Shown here: in pieces, positions 10,336-20,434 of the stretch
How the letters are laid out: every line of letters begins with the position of its first letter
Position numbering within the stretch: position 1 is the stretch's first letter
Source of the DNA: Entrophospora sp. SA101
Lineage: Eukaryota; Glomeromycota; Glomeromycetes; Entrophosporales; Entrophosporaceae
DNA: 29,860 bases
Direction: 5' to 3'
Assembly (NCBI GenBank): GCA_958430865.1
Contig: CAUDNR010002179.1
Coordinates: forward strand, 46,589-76,448
The notes under the pieces: model-generated
What the model was told of the DNA's origin: nothing
Database searches by the model: none
What the model saw: the letters and a program-made list of their open reading frames with translations, nothing else
Made by a program: the position numbers and the translations under genes

Positions 10336-10986
10336 TATTTTTTAAATGTTTTGTACCACAAAAAACGTTTTCATTTATAATTGGCCAGACAATAATAATA
10401 ATTAGTATTAGTTGACTATTAGTTGTTTAAAAAAAAAGTTAGTCGACTATTTTAGTCGATTCCAACCTCTAAAGTAATTAAAAAAAATTTGAAAATTTTT
10501 CTTGAATTTGATACATGGGCGCAGTAATTTGATGGCTTATGTTACGCACTGTACTATGTAAATTCGAATTTTACTATATATGTTTTACAACCTCCTATAG
10601 ATCGGCGGGAAATGTCCTGTGTATTAAATCGCGTTTCAACGGACAACGGTTTTTTTGGTAGTAATAGGATTTTAGTGATAATAATAAGTACTAATCGCGT
10701 TACAACAGATTCACGTGAAAAAAAAACCACGTTACTATGTTGAGATTAATTCATTGCTAATATGATTTACATGAATAATTCTCACATTGTTAAATAATAA
10801 TATTAATCGAAATTTTCCATAATGATTTTACACGAATAATTAAACACACATCACTAAATAAGAATATTAATCAGATTTTCCATATTTCTAAATTGATAAT
10901 AAATAAATATCTTCTAATAATTCTATATAATCAACATTTCTTTGATTTCTTTAAATTAATAAATCTCTAAATTCTACGAAATTAAA

Positions 10987-11139
10987 ATGTCTCAACAACT
11001 ATCTTCTTCTTCCAAAAAACGTGAAAAGTTTTTGAAACTACTTTTAATTTTCTTCTTACTACAAGCATATATAGAAGGATTGAGGCATGCATTTCTAGTG
11101 GTGGATGGCCAACTCGATATTAATATTAAACTTTATTAA
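10987..11139 (+). CDS. Possible small membrane peptide, 50 aa
   Basis: An ATG in the context ATTAAAATGTC opens a 50-codon frame. It starts with a Ser/Gln stretch, then a basic patch (KKREK), then a hydrophobic stretch (FLKLLLIFFLLQAYI, about residues 15-29) and a short hydrophilic tail ending at TAA 11139. The pattern fits a signal anchor, or the first exon of a larger protein. There is no homologue that I recognise. It could easily be chance. Confidence 0.2.
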   Translation: MSQQLSSSSKKREKFLKLLLIFFLLQAYIEGLRHAFLVVDGQLDINIKLY

Positions 11140-11310
11140 TACAAATAAATATTTTGTTGATCATCATCATTTTCATCGAGTTTCGGATTTTTTTTAATTA
11201 GACGTTTTAAGAATACCAAAATTTACATATATATTTATCAAAACCTAAACTACATTTGATAAAATTTTATGTATAGTTATTATGTGTAGTTTTGCGCAAT
11301 CAGTAAAAAC

Positions 11311-11344
11311 CAGGTGTCCGAAAACTTTTGTCTAGGGTGTGTAT
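11311..11344 (+). mobile_element. Solitary Tc1/mariner-like end
   Basis: CAGGTGTCCGAAAACTTTTG followed by TCTAGGGTGTGTA resembles the right terminal repeat of Tc1/mariner elements, where a GTCC-AAAACTTTTG core is common. I found no inverted partner within the window, so this is probably the remnant of a truncated element. Confidence 0.4.
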
Positions 11345-12012
11345 ATTTCAATGGGTCATTGATAGAGCATAAAAAAAACAAAGAAAAAACATAGGTTAGT
11401 AGTAACATTTCAAAACAATAATATATATGTCACTCAAACAAACAAAAAAATAAATAAACGAATGGAATAAATGGAAAATAATTTGTGTATTTTTTTACGC
11501 AATTTGTTCAATTTGTTCGTTACCTTCCCCTTCGTTGAATTTGGATAATTCTTTTTATCCGCCTCCAACACTTCTATAATTTTGATCCCTGAAATCTTTT
11601 GGTATATAGTGCGATGTTCACTTGCAAGCATATCCCCATATTAATATATATAACTTTTTGAAATTTCGGCCTATTATATTAATATATTAATTAATATGCT
11701 ATTATTGGTCAAAAAGTTCAAACAATTCTATTTTGGCTGCTAGTAAAATCAAATATTAATTTCATTTCAGTTTCATCATTATTAATATTAATATTAAGAG
11801 AAGCAATTTCGGATAACATACTAATACATATTAATATTCTTAAAAATTCTTGAATCAAGATCCACCGTATTCTTGGTGTAACATTATTTAAATTATACGA
11901 CGCATCTTTTTTTTAATGAATCAATCTTGATCTATTCATTTATTTTAGATTATTTAGATTACTAGATTATTATATACAATTATTTTTTACAAAAAATAAC
12001 TACAAATAAAAA

Positions 12013-14623
12013 ATGAAAATTATCAATAAAATACAAAAGGCAATGGAGGAAGATAGACCATTCTGGTCATTTGAGTATTTTCCTCCAAAAACTCAACAGG
12101 TAAAAATTAGCATACACTTATATATATATCTCAACAGTAAATTTTTTTCTTGCTATCAAAACTTACTTATCAAGTTTATATAGTAAAAAAATATTTAAAT
12201 AATTCTTAATTTTATTAAAAAATTTGAAAAATCGATCAAAGAGAAAGAAAAATAACCATCATTCTAATAATTACTACCATTTCATTTTTAAATTTGATAG
12301 GGGGTACAAAATCTTTATGATCGTATGGAAAGAATGTATTATTTAGGCCCCGAATTTGTTGATGTTACGTGGAATGCTGGGGGTACTTCTTCAAAACTCA
12401 CTTCTGAAATTGTAGCAACTGCACAATCAGTTTATGGTTTGGAAACAATGATGCATCTTACTTGTACAAATATGCCTAAAGAAAAGATAGATATAGCACT
12501 TAAGGTATATTCAATCAATCTGTTTATTTTATAAAGAATTATTATTCATGTGTCAATATTTTAATATTAATTATATTAATTAGCAAGCTAAAGAATGCGG
12601 ATGTCAAAATATTCTTGCTTTACGTGGTGACCCACCTCATGGCCAAGAACGTTGGGAAGCAGTAAAAGATGGCTTTTCATATGCAATTGATTTAGTTAGT
12701 TATATCCGTGAACAATATGGTGATTATTTTGGTATTGGTGTGGCTGGGTATTGTGAGGGTCATGTTGATAATCCTGATAAAGATGATGATTTACGTCGAC
12801 TCAAAGAGAAAGTGGACGCTGGTGCTGATTTTATCATCACACAAGTGTTTTATGACGTAGATGTCTTTTTAGAATGGGTTAAAGAATGTCGTGCCATCGG
12901 TATCAATTGTCCTATAATTCCTGGTCTTTTGCCAATTCAGACCTATTCAGGATTTAATAGAATCATAACTCTTTGTAAAACTATTGTTCCTCAGTATATA
13001 CTTGATGATTTGGAACCTATCAAAGATGATGATGACGCTGTAAAAAAATATGGAATCAAATTGGTTGTCCGAATGATCAAGAAGATGTATGCTGCTGATA
13101 TCAAAGGATATCATTTCTACACAATGAATTTGGAAAGATCCACCCGTTTGATTTTGGAAGCTCTTGAATTTATTGCTCCTATAGAAAAAGTTAAACCATT
13201 ACCATGGTGTCCGGTAAATGATTTATCTTATTCATAAGTTTATCATTATTATATATATTTATTTATTTTTTTTTTTTTTTCATTATATCTTTTATAAAAT
13301 CATTTTGTATTATTAGTCTCTTTCGGTTAAGCGTAAGAATGAGAATGTTCGTCCAATCTTTTGGAGAAATCGCTCAAGAAGTTATATTGCACGCACTGAA
13401 GCATGGGATGAATATCCTAATGGTAGATGGGGTGATTCAAGATCACCGGGTATTTATACTTTTCCTTTTTTTTAAAAAAAATAATAATAATAAAATTAAA
13501 ATTTCATTTATTAATTTCAAAAACTAAATTGAATATAATTTTAAATAAAAAAAAAAGCTTTCGGAGAAGTTGATGGTTATGGTATATCGCTCAAACATTC
13601 TGTATGTAAATAAGTTTGCAATTAATTTTTTAATATAAATTTTTTTTTTTAAAAAAATTAAATTCATAAATTAAATTTCATAAATTAGAAAAAAGAGGCA
13701 TTTGAATTATGGGGACATCCACAAATATTGAACGATATTTATGAATTATTTGTTCAATATTGTAATGGTGAAATCGGTTCACTGCCATGGTCTGATCAAT
13801 CACTTGCACAAGAAACTGATATAATAAAGGATCGTTTAGCCAAAATTAATTCTTTGGGATATTTATCCATTAATTCTCAACCTGCTGTTAATGGTGCCAG
13901 AAGTGATGACAAAATATTTGGCTGGGGTCCAAAGAATGGTTATGTATATCAAAAGGTAATTATATATAATATATATTGTTCTATCATTAAAAAATTAGAT
14001 ATAAATGATGATCGTTATTAATTTGTGGTAATGATAATAATCAATTCTATTTAATTATATTAAAAAGGCTTATTTGGAAATTTTTGTTTCTCCTACAAAT
14101 CTTGATTCTCTTATCCTTAGAATTGAAAAGGATCCAAATATCACATATTATGCAGTTAACAAACAGGTGCGTATTTATATATTTATCGTTATTATAAAAT
14201 TTTTTCAAATATTGTAATCATTGAATTGAATCCTTTTATAAGGGTGATTTGAAAACTAACACACAAAGTGATGGGCCTAATGCGGTCACGTGGGGAGTGT
14301 TCTCTGGAAAAGAAATTATTCAACCAACGGTTGTAGAGGCCATAAGCTTTATGGCTTGGAAGGTAACTATTATTAAAAATATTTATCATGCACATCTTGA
14401 TGTAATAATAATTACTAAACTTTTTAAATTATAATTATAGGATGAAGCTTTTGAGCTCTGGAATGAATGGGCAAAAATATACGACAAGGATTCTATTTCT
14501 TCTCAATTGATTACAGAAATAGCAGACAATTGGTATCTGATTAATATAGTACATAATGATTTTCATGATAACGATGGCATATTTAAAATTTTTGAAGACG
14601 ACGATATGGGTGCAGAGCGCTAA
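12013..14623 (+). CDS. Methylenetetrahydrofolate reductase (MTHFR)
   Basis: Nine exons: 12013-12099, 12301-12504, 12584-13213, 13317-13449, 13558-13601, 13689-13955, 14068-14166, 14243-14362, 14441-14623. All introns are GT-AG and the phases join to 588 aa, normal for the eukaryotic family (about 600-650). It reduces 5,10-methylene-THF to 5-methyl-THF with NAD(P)H and FAD, supplying methyl groups for methionine and SAM; cytosolic. Seen: SFEYFPPKT (catalytic-type Glu21), HLTCTNM (81-87), LALRGDPP (Asp113), AGYCEGH (151-157), [11 protein letters not shown] (Gln184), then the C-terminal SAM-binding regulatory-type domain ([20 protein letters not shown], 319-338; [14 protein letters not shown], 342-355). 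Cys154 stands where I expect Pro in most relatives. The tail is acidic. Yeast has two paralogues (MET12, MET13); I cannot say which this matches. The gene looks complete and functional. Confidence 0.96.
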
Positions 14624-15207
14624 GATATTGAGGAGAGAGAAAACAAAAAAAACACTTTGATGAAAATTTGTATTTCTGTGCATGAAATTCTTAATTAATC
14701 CATTCATTCATTCATTAATTCATTCATTAATTCATTCATTCATTCATTCATTTTTTAGATACACAAAGATTACTTTGAAATATTCTATTAATTATTATCA
14801 CTGAATTATTTATTATTTCCATTTATTTATTTTTGGTTAATATTTATAATATAATATAGAACATATTATTTATTAATAATCCTATTTTTAGATATTTTAA
14901 TAGAATCATAAGTTATGATTTATCATAATGATATCCATCAATCATCTATTATCCTTTTAAAATTAATATAAGAGTAAAATTATTCCGTTATCTCTACAAA
15001 TAATCCTTTTTAAAAGGTTTGGTCAATTTGAAATATGTCATGCACAGATTATGAATTCTACTTTAAATAATTATGTATATCAATCAATCAATTAGATGGT
15101 TGATATATTCAATAAAATACAAATTTTTAATTTAATCAAAATAAATAAACAAAAGCTTTCACTAAAATCGTTATCATCATCATCTTCATCAACAGTGAAA
15201 TTAAATT
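14624..15207. other. 3' flank of MTHFR
   Basis: AT-rich sequence with an ATTC microsatellite (14700-14752) and several AATAAA words (for example 15112) that could serve polyadenylation. It lies between the convergent MTHFR gene and the eL6 pseudogene. No gene was seen. Confidence 0.5.
14700..14752. repeat. ATTC microsatellite
   Basis: About 12 units of the tetranucleotide ATTC, interrupted twice by ATTA-type units. It lies about 75 bp after the MTHFR stop codon, in its likely 3' untranslated region. Confidence 0.9.
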
Positions 15208-15720
15208 TTAGAAAATCATTTTATGAGAATGTTGACCTTTTATAAGCGGTAAACCTTGCAACTAAATAATCAGGAACCTTCCTTGTCAATCACTTTTTGA
15301 TCAGCAAGCTTTAACTTCTGAAAATCAATAAAATAAAATATAATCATTTAACATCAATAATGATATCTTTGGTTCTTCTTTTTAGGTTTTTTTTCTCCTT
15401 TAAAATATGAATCATCAAAATTTCACAACCCAGTAAACAAAACAAATATTTTAATATCTTTTTCTATTATATAATCAACAAAGATTGATTTATTTATTCT
15501 CTAAACAATTGTAATGCATGTAGCCACTACACAAGCTTGATTAACACGTCCTAATGGGATACCATTGGATTTGAATGGACGAGTCACCACTACCAAGAAA
15601 GTAACACATTTTCCACCACGAAAACGACCAGATTCAAAAGGTTATTTTTTTCACTTTCTGCGGGATAAAATCTTTAACACGTACAATTTTTCCGCTTTCG
15701 GGAGATTATGTAACATATTT
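15208..15720 (-). pseudogene. Decayed ribosomal protein eL6 (RPL6) gene
   Basis: Several blocks appear on the minus strand in eL6 order. RFYPAES is at 15672-15652. GRFRGGKCVTFL, then RPFKSNGIPLGRVNQACVVA, follow at about 15630-15510; the family norm is G-R-F-R-G-K-R-V and P-F-K-x-N-G-V-P-L-R-R-V-N-Q-x-Y-V-I-A-T-S. DDSYFKGEKKPKKK is at about 15415-15375. KLKLADQKVID, then YLVARFTAYK and GQHSHKMIF with stop TAA at 15208, complete the series. The blocks lie in different frames, with frameshifts, deletions (the segment after the YPAE block is shortened; 'SGLLLVTG' is lost) and stops between them. A plausible intron remains before KLKLADQ (it ends TTTTCAG, 15317). Retained introns argue for a DNA-level copy rather than a retrocopy. 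The functional eL6 should be elsewhere in the genome. No long open frame covers this relic. Confidence 0.82.
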
Positions 15721-15946
15721 TGAAAAAAAAAGTTGTTGGGTCGCCGCCATGCTAGATTTGGAGAAACTTGGATGGGGACAATAAGATTAGTTAGTATTAG
15801 ATTTTACAGATCAATTATTTGTTTGAGAAATTTTATTATTATTATTTTTATTATTTTTGTTATAAACAACTAAATCAAAAAAGTATTTCAATAAATTGAT
15901 TGATTATCTGAATTTTTGTCTACTTTTTTTAATTTTTTTAATTTTC
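15721..15946. other. Gap between the eL6 relic and the CHS7-like gene
   Basis: Short AT-rich stretch containing the 3' untranslated region of the minus-strand CHS7-like gene. It has ATTATT runs around 15836-15858; no gene. Confidence 0.5.
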
Positions 15947-17280
15947 TTAATAATATTGTTGTTGTTGTTGTTGTTGTGAATAAGCAGGAGCTTTTGAAAA
16001 GGCAATTTCTTCTTCGCCAAGCAATTCTTTAACTTCCCAAACATGTGGTTTACTGCCAACAGAAAATTCAAGATCTTCTTTGGTGATCGAGTCCCAATAT
16101 TTGTAAACCATCATTACGGCCAACAATGTACAAATTGTTCCAAAAAATAATCCATCAATATAATGTTTAGCAGTGTCGCAAATACGAACTGAGAATAAGT
16201 AATAGGTAACTTGACCAATTGTATAGAAAGATATTCCAAATAAAATATCACCGAGTGGCCAACGATCATCAAGAGTCCTGACAACTAGTACAATTTGAAG
16301 CACAACATAGATCACGAGTGCTATGCCATTAAATACATAAAATACTATCCATAAAGCTATTGGTTGTAATGGATTAAACCCGGCTTTTGATAAAAATGTT
16401 GCAACAGATAAGGCAGTGACAGCTCCAAAAACAAATAGTGATGAAAGGCGAATTGACTTTTTTTTTATTTTGAAAAAAATAAATATTTTTTTTGTGAGAT
16501 AACTAGAGAATTAAAAAGAATAAAGTTTGTTGTAAGAAAAAGGAAACAATCAATTTACCCAAAGTGATAACGGAGTACCATCTTCAGCAAATTGGAATCC
16601 CACAAAGCCATTAGCTAATAAACACCAAAATGTTGCTGTGATAAGACCAATATGTGCGGCAGTAAAATACTAATAAAAAAAAAAAATGTATATTTTTTTT
16701 TTGAAAAGGTCAAGATAATTGACAGATTAGATTAACAATAACAAATAAATTCACAAAGTATCCCATTTTAATTATTATGACTTACAGGATAAACTGTGGA
16801 TGCAGTAGCAATAATACCAGATACAAGTAATAATTCTAAAAATGTAACCATCATATACAAATAAAAGAACAATACCATTTCCTTACGACCTAAAATGATG
16901 AATTTACTTGTAAATTTTTTATAATAATAATCACATCAATATAACAATAAAATCAACCGAGTAAAAAATTACTAACCAACAGCAGTATATTTTGATTTTA
17001 TATGATAAATCATAATGGTTGTCATTATAAGAGCAATTAAATGTATAATAATCGTAGCTAAAAAAGAAAAATATATATTCGTATCATTTCATTTATGATA
17101 TTATGATAATGTGAATTAAATGAAAAGATAATATTTACCTGGTTGAAAAAGCAATGTTCCTGCTATTTCAATATTTCTTGAGTAACATGTTGGCTCTATA
17201 CCTTCTGGAGCACCAACAAGAGGGCATAAAGTGAGTGCAATTTCCTGACAAATTCCAGTAAAGTCGCCAAATTTGGCCAT
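15947..17280 (-). CDS. Chitin synthase export chaperone, Chs7 family
   Basis: Five exons on the minus strand: 17280-17139, 17057-16977, 16889-16786, 16669-16559, 16456-15947. All introns are GT-AG and phases join to 315 aa, the normal Chs7 size. Chs7 is a multi-pass ER membrane protein needed for folding and exit of class IV-type chitin synthase (Chs3 in yeast), and so for cell-wall chitin. Seen: N-terminal [11 protein letters not shown] and [14 protein letters not shown], a first membrane segment (about 46-66) ending in [13 protein letters not shown], further segments about 81-102, 110-129, 148-166, 172-196, 206-225 and 237-254, with [16 protein letters not shown] (131-146), [23 protein letters not shown] and the conserved tail [15 protein letters not shown]. 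The C-terminus ends in Gln7-Tyr-Tyr from a CAA run. The upstream region has a TA repeat (17320-17345) and a GA-rich tract (17390-17405). It looks complete. Confidence 0.95.
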
Positions 17281-18812
17281 TATATTATTAATTTGTGTTT
17301 GTATTAATAGAAAAAAAAGTTATATATATATATATATGTATATATAATGTGTAAACGAGTTTTATTTTTTAAAAATGAAAGGGTTAATTGAGGAGAGAGA
17401 GAAGATTATTGTTTTTTTGTGAAGGGGGAGAGAAGCGAATAAATGGAAAAATGAGAGTGTTATAATTATTATTATTATTTATTATTATTATTAAAATTTA
17501 TGAACGAGAGAGAAAAAGAAAACAAATTCTTTTGTACTTTTATCTTCTATTTTGTCCATTTTTTTAATAAAACAAATAGTAAGTAAACAAAATATGTAAT
17601 GTAAATTACGAAACGTATTTAATTGCTAAATTTGGAAAATTTTAATTTATTTTTAAAAGTTCGTGTATAGTCAAACTTTCCATTATTAGGTTAAAAAGCA
17701 TGTGTCCTTCCTTTTATATTTCAAGCAAATGATCTAACAGAGGTAAATTATAAAAATACTCTTTATTTAAAAAAAAAAATTACCAACAGTGGTAAATTTC
17801 ATATTAATAATAATGTTTCTTTTTAAATTCTTGTTACACAATGATCTGAAGAAGGTTTGTCAATTTTTTGTTGTTGTTGCACTGACTAATTTCCACACCC
17901 TAAACCCTATCTACCCTCGCCGATTCAGTTGTTAAAATGCCAAGGGAATTAATTGTATGGCGCACAAATCAGAGATCAGGAGAAACAAAATAGTAAATAT
18001 TTTATTATTTTAAATATAAAAAAAAAATCTCGATTTGCTCATTTCTTTTAAACCTTTTTATTTTGGTGGTAATGGTTGAGGGAGATGGAAGATGGAAGAT
18101 GGGAGAATGAGAATATGACAATATTGACTTTACTAAAATTATTATCGAACCGATTTTCTTTTTGAATGTTTATTCGGGCATTCCATATCAGTTGTATAAT
18201 ACTAAAATACAATTCCATGCAATCATTCATCATTCATGATTTCTAAACTTATTATGATGTTTGCTTTGTCCATTATGAAGCTTTACAATCGAAGATAAAG
18301 GAAAAAAGATCCCAAGACAAGTCTGCCAGTTTTGGTCATTCCGATCACGTAAAAAGATTCGTTGTACAACTAAATCGAAATACGATTTCCAACATTTTGA
18401 TTTCTTGGTTGTATGGAAGGAATGTCCTGAAATATGACAAACAGATAGAACCTATAGTAACTTGGTGATACATATAAACATTTCTCTCGATCTTACTTAT
18501 CCACCAAAATTCTTGGCTAATCAAATAAGAAGAAATATTATGATGAATTGCAGCCAGTATAGCAAAATTTGCTCATTACAACGTTTCATCTCTTGACTCT
18601 GTTCCAAATAATTCAGTTTACTAACAACTGAAATTTTGGGAGCATTTGCAGAAGCCATGACACGCAAATTTTATTCGTGTTAATTAATAATGTTCCTCGT
18701 GTTATAGATATATAAAATTTTGTAATTTTTTGTTATATAATTATTGCATCAATCATATTTACATACTGTATTAATCTCTCTTTCCATACCTATTTGTAAT
18801 TTTTCTGCTTTT
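17281..18812. other. 5' flank of CHS7-like gene and intergenic DNA
   Basis: The first 150 bp form the CHS7-like promoter region, with a TA dinucleotide repeat and GA-rich tract. Beyond that, no confident gene. A plus-strand frame at 18279-18470 contains RSQDKSASFG and NTISNILISWL, which loosely recalls the helix-turn-helix of pogo-type transposases. A minus-strand frame opens at 18659 (MASANAPKISVVSKL). The two strands conflict, so neither is called. Confidence 0.45.
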
Positions 18813-18911
18813 GTTCGTTATAAAGAGTGTTTACTATGATGTTCGTTATAGAGAAAGAAATTATAAAAAAATGAATCGGGACAAAAGTGAAGTTCGTTAT
18901 AGAGAAAGTGG
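18813..18911. repeat. Three GTTCGTTATA repeats, possible pogo/Tigger-like end
   Basis: GTTCGTTATAAAGAG (18813), GTTCGTTATAGAGAAAG (18841) and GTTCGTTATAGAGAAAG (18892) are direct repeats spaced 28 and 51 bp, ending GTGGACGG. Repeated CGTTATA words in terminal regions are known from some pogo/Tigger-type transposons. The matching end was not found nearby. The assignment to that family is a guess; the repeat itself is plain. Confidence 0.55.
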
Positions 18912-19258
18912 ACGGTCATAAGGTTTAATCCTTATTGAAATTTATTGGGTCACCAATTTCAGTACAGTCCTCAACGGTGTCCCGAGTGTTTTGTCTATTT
19001 CTGTCTTAGATAGGTAATCCTCTTCATTTAAAGTATTACTATTACACATGATTTGTGAAGAATTTATATCAAAGCCGGGCTGACCGCGTAACTCAAATGA
19101 GCACATGGCTAAACCGACTAAATTATTTAATCACAAGACAATTATTACTAAATTAGGATTTTAACCCTTTACGTTGCCAGCCCTGATCAAAACATGAGGA
19201 ACATTTCTTACTATCACACAACAGAACTTGGTTCTTGCCTTATCTTAAAGATGATTGA
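18912..19258. other. Intergenic stretch, no gene seen
   Basis: No reading frame with recognisable content and no RNA gene. Base composition is slightly less AT-rich than the flanks. Confidence 0.45.
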
Positions 19259-19432
19259 TTATTTATTATCAATTTTTTCCTGGAGGCTAGAAAAATCTAT
19301 CATCATTACGTGCAAAAAACTCACTGTATTAATGAAACTTGTAATGGCGAAATTAAATCGAAAGGTTGGACTGATGGAGGTGCACATTTAATTTATGGAC
19401 CTAAGAGAAAATTTGTAATTAACATAATATAA
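19259..19432 (+). pseudogene. Zinc-ribbon-like protein fragment, 57 codons
   Basis: An open stretch between in-frame stops reads FFLEARKIYHHYVQKTHCINE, then TCNGEIKSKGWTDGGAHLIY. The pattern C-x4-C-x-G-x-I-K-S-K-G-W-T-D-G resembles the first half of a zinc ribbon found in transposase-like fungal proteins. The second Cys pair, expected about 25 residues later, is missing because the frame ends at TAA 19432. There is no start codon and no flanking coding continuation. I treat it as a transposon gene fragment; low certainty. Confidence 0.3.
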
Positions 19433-19462
19433 TTAACTCTTTAATAATAAAAATTAGAATTT

Positions 19463-20434
19463 GGATCCGGTCAGGGACAACGATTTTCTGCATAGCGCAG
19501 AATGCCGCAGAAATCACGAAAATGCTATAATGTACGCAGATAATATAACAATGGGAATTTAATAACAATAATTTTTTAGAGAGGTACAAAAGCATACAAT
19601 CAATACTAATAGAAAAAATCCTGGTGAATTTCACATTAACAATGGGATTTTATTTTGTAATTTTGTGACCACCGTTGATTGGGCATATAGACTTCATGAG
19701 GGAATAGTCCTCTAATGAAACATTATGTATATAAAAAACTTGAATTCCATGTACTTTAACAATAATTTTCTTGAATAAAAGAAGGTTCGACTTGAGAAAT
19801 AATTAAACTGTGCCTAAAACTATCCGCTAGCAAAATGTCCCTATTCAGATGGATTCTCATAACCTATTATCATATAAAATTTGTTCTGTTACATCAAAGG
19901 CCTATTATAAAGAAGGTTTAGAATTTATTTATGTAATAAAAATAAACACATCAACTTCAACAAACACTTGATACCTCTTTCTGAAAAAAAAAAATGAATG
20001 GGCAATTTATGTTTAATATAGAGGTTGCATTAGATGAACATTGATTGGTCAAATATTTACCCTTTTATCTCAAATAGTTATTTGAATATATATGGCACCA
20101 ATTTCTTCTTGTAGTGTATAACGAAGTTTTTCTAAATATAATTCAATTTTAAATTATTTATCTGAAGAATTTTATGAAATGTTTTATTTTTAGGATTTCT
20201 ATTTTGTAACGTAATATTTTTTAAATAAAAAAAAAAAATTAAATAATAATAACTTAATGGTCGCATAACTATTCCTTCTGATTGCACACCACCAAATCGT
20301 TTAACTATTGATTCTCTTTTTTTTTTTTTGGAAAGAATCATAAAACCGCAGAATGCATAAATATTAATGCACGGCATTCTTAGCACGGACGGAATTAGTG
20401 TTTCATCACCGCAGAAAATCATTGTTCTGGATCC
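19463..20434. mobile_element. Candidate 0.97-kb element bounded by inverted repeats
   Basis: GGATCCGGTCAGGGACAACG followed by ATTTTCTGC (19463-19491) is matched on the other strand by GGATCCAGAACAATGATTTTCTGC (20434-20411). Inward, both ends carry CGCAGAATGC and GAATGCCG words (19495-19510; 20345-20355 and 20372-20382 on the other strand), in less AT-rich DNA than the middle. The inside (about 19560-20330) has no recognisable gene; a minus-strand open frame (20422-20132) is low-complexity. This is probably a non-autonomous DNA transposon. I could not define a target duplication. Confidence 0.5.

Larger units (their letters stand above)
9868..10471 (-). mobile_element. hAT deletion derivative with terminal inverted repeats
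   Basis: The left end TAAAGGTGGGAATCG (9868-9882) and the right end CGATTCCAACCTCTA (10457-10471) are imperfect inverted repeats. Both are followed inwards by several TAGTCGACTA palindromes (9897-9945 and 10390-10457). Between them lies a single frame for the N-terminal BED region of a hAT-type transposase (10335-10054). The catalytic domain is gone, so this is an internally deleted, non-autonomous copy of about 600 bp. No 8-bp target duplication is visible at these limits, so the exact ends are uncertain. Confidence 0.6.
10472..12012. other. Intergenic region 5' of the MTHFR gene
   Basis: No confident gene. It holds a GGCGGGAAA site (10604-10612, a perfect E2F-type word of unknown relevance), two TCGCGTT-CAAC words (10629, 10696), the short frame at 10987-11139 and a Tc1-like end at 11311-11344. 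A minus-strand open frame at 11631-11434 (65 aa, Lys-rich) has no recognisable family. The last 300 bp before 12013 are very AT-rich and should hold the MTHFR promoter; no clear TATA position stands out. Confidence 0.45.

Noticed and set aside
10604..10612. GGCGGGAAA as an E2F/cell-cycle promoter element
   Set aside because: A perfect match to a 9-bp word, but no supported gene begins nearby; listed only as context.
11434..11631. 65-aa Lys-rich minus-strand frame
   Set aside because: It has an ATG but no recognisable domain, and it ends in low-complexity hydrophobic sequence; not supportable.
14192..14707. Minus-strand frames opposite MTHFR exons 8-9
   Set aside because: Antisense to exons with clear MTHFR protein content.
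18048..18233. 61-aa minus-strand frame
   Set aside because: No family, no splice or start context of note, within repeat-poor intergenic DNA; likely chance.
18279..18470. Pogo-like helix-turn-helix on the plus strand
   Set aside because: The similarity is loose (RSQDKSASFG, NTISNIL) and a competing minus-strand frame covers the next region; too weak to call a feature.
19419..20422. Minus-strand frames of 71 and 96 aa
   Set aside because: They lie within or across the inverted-repeat element and read through its low-complexity core; no conserved content.
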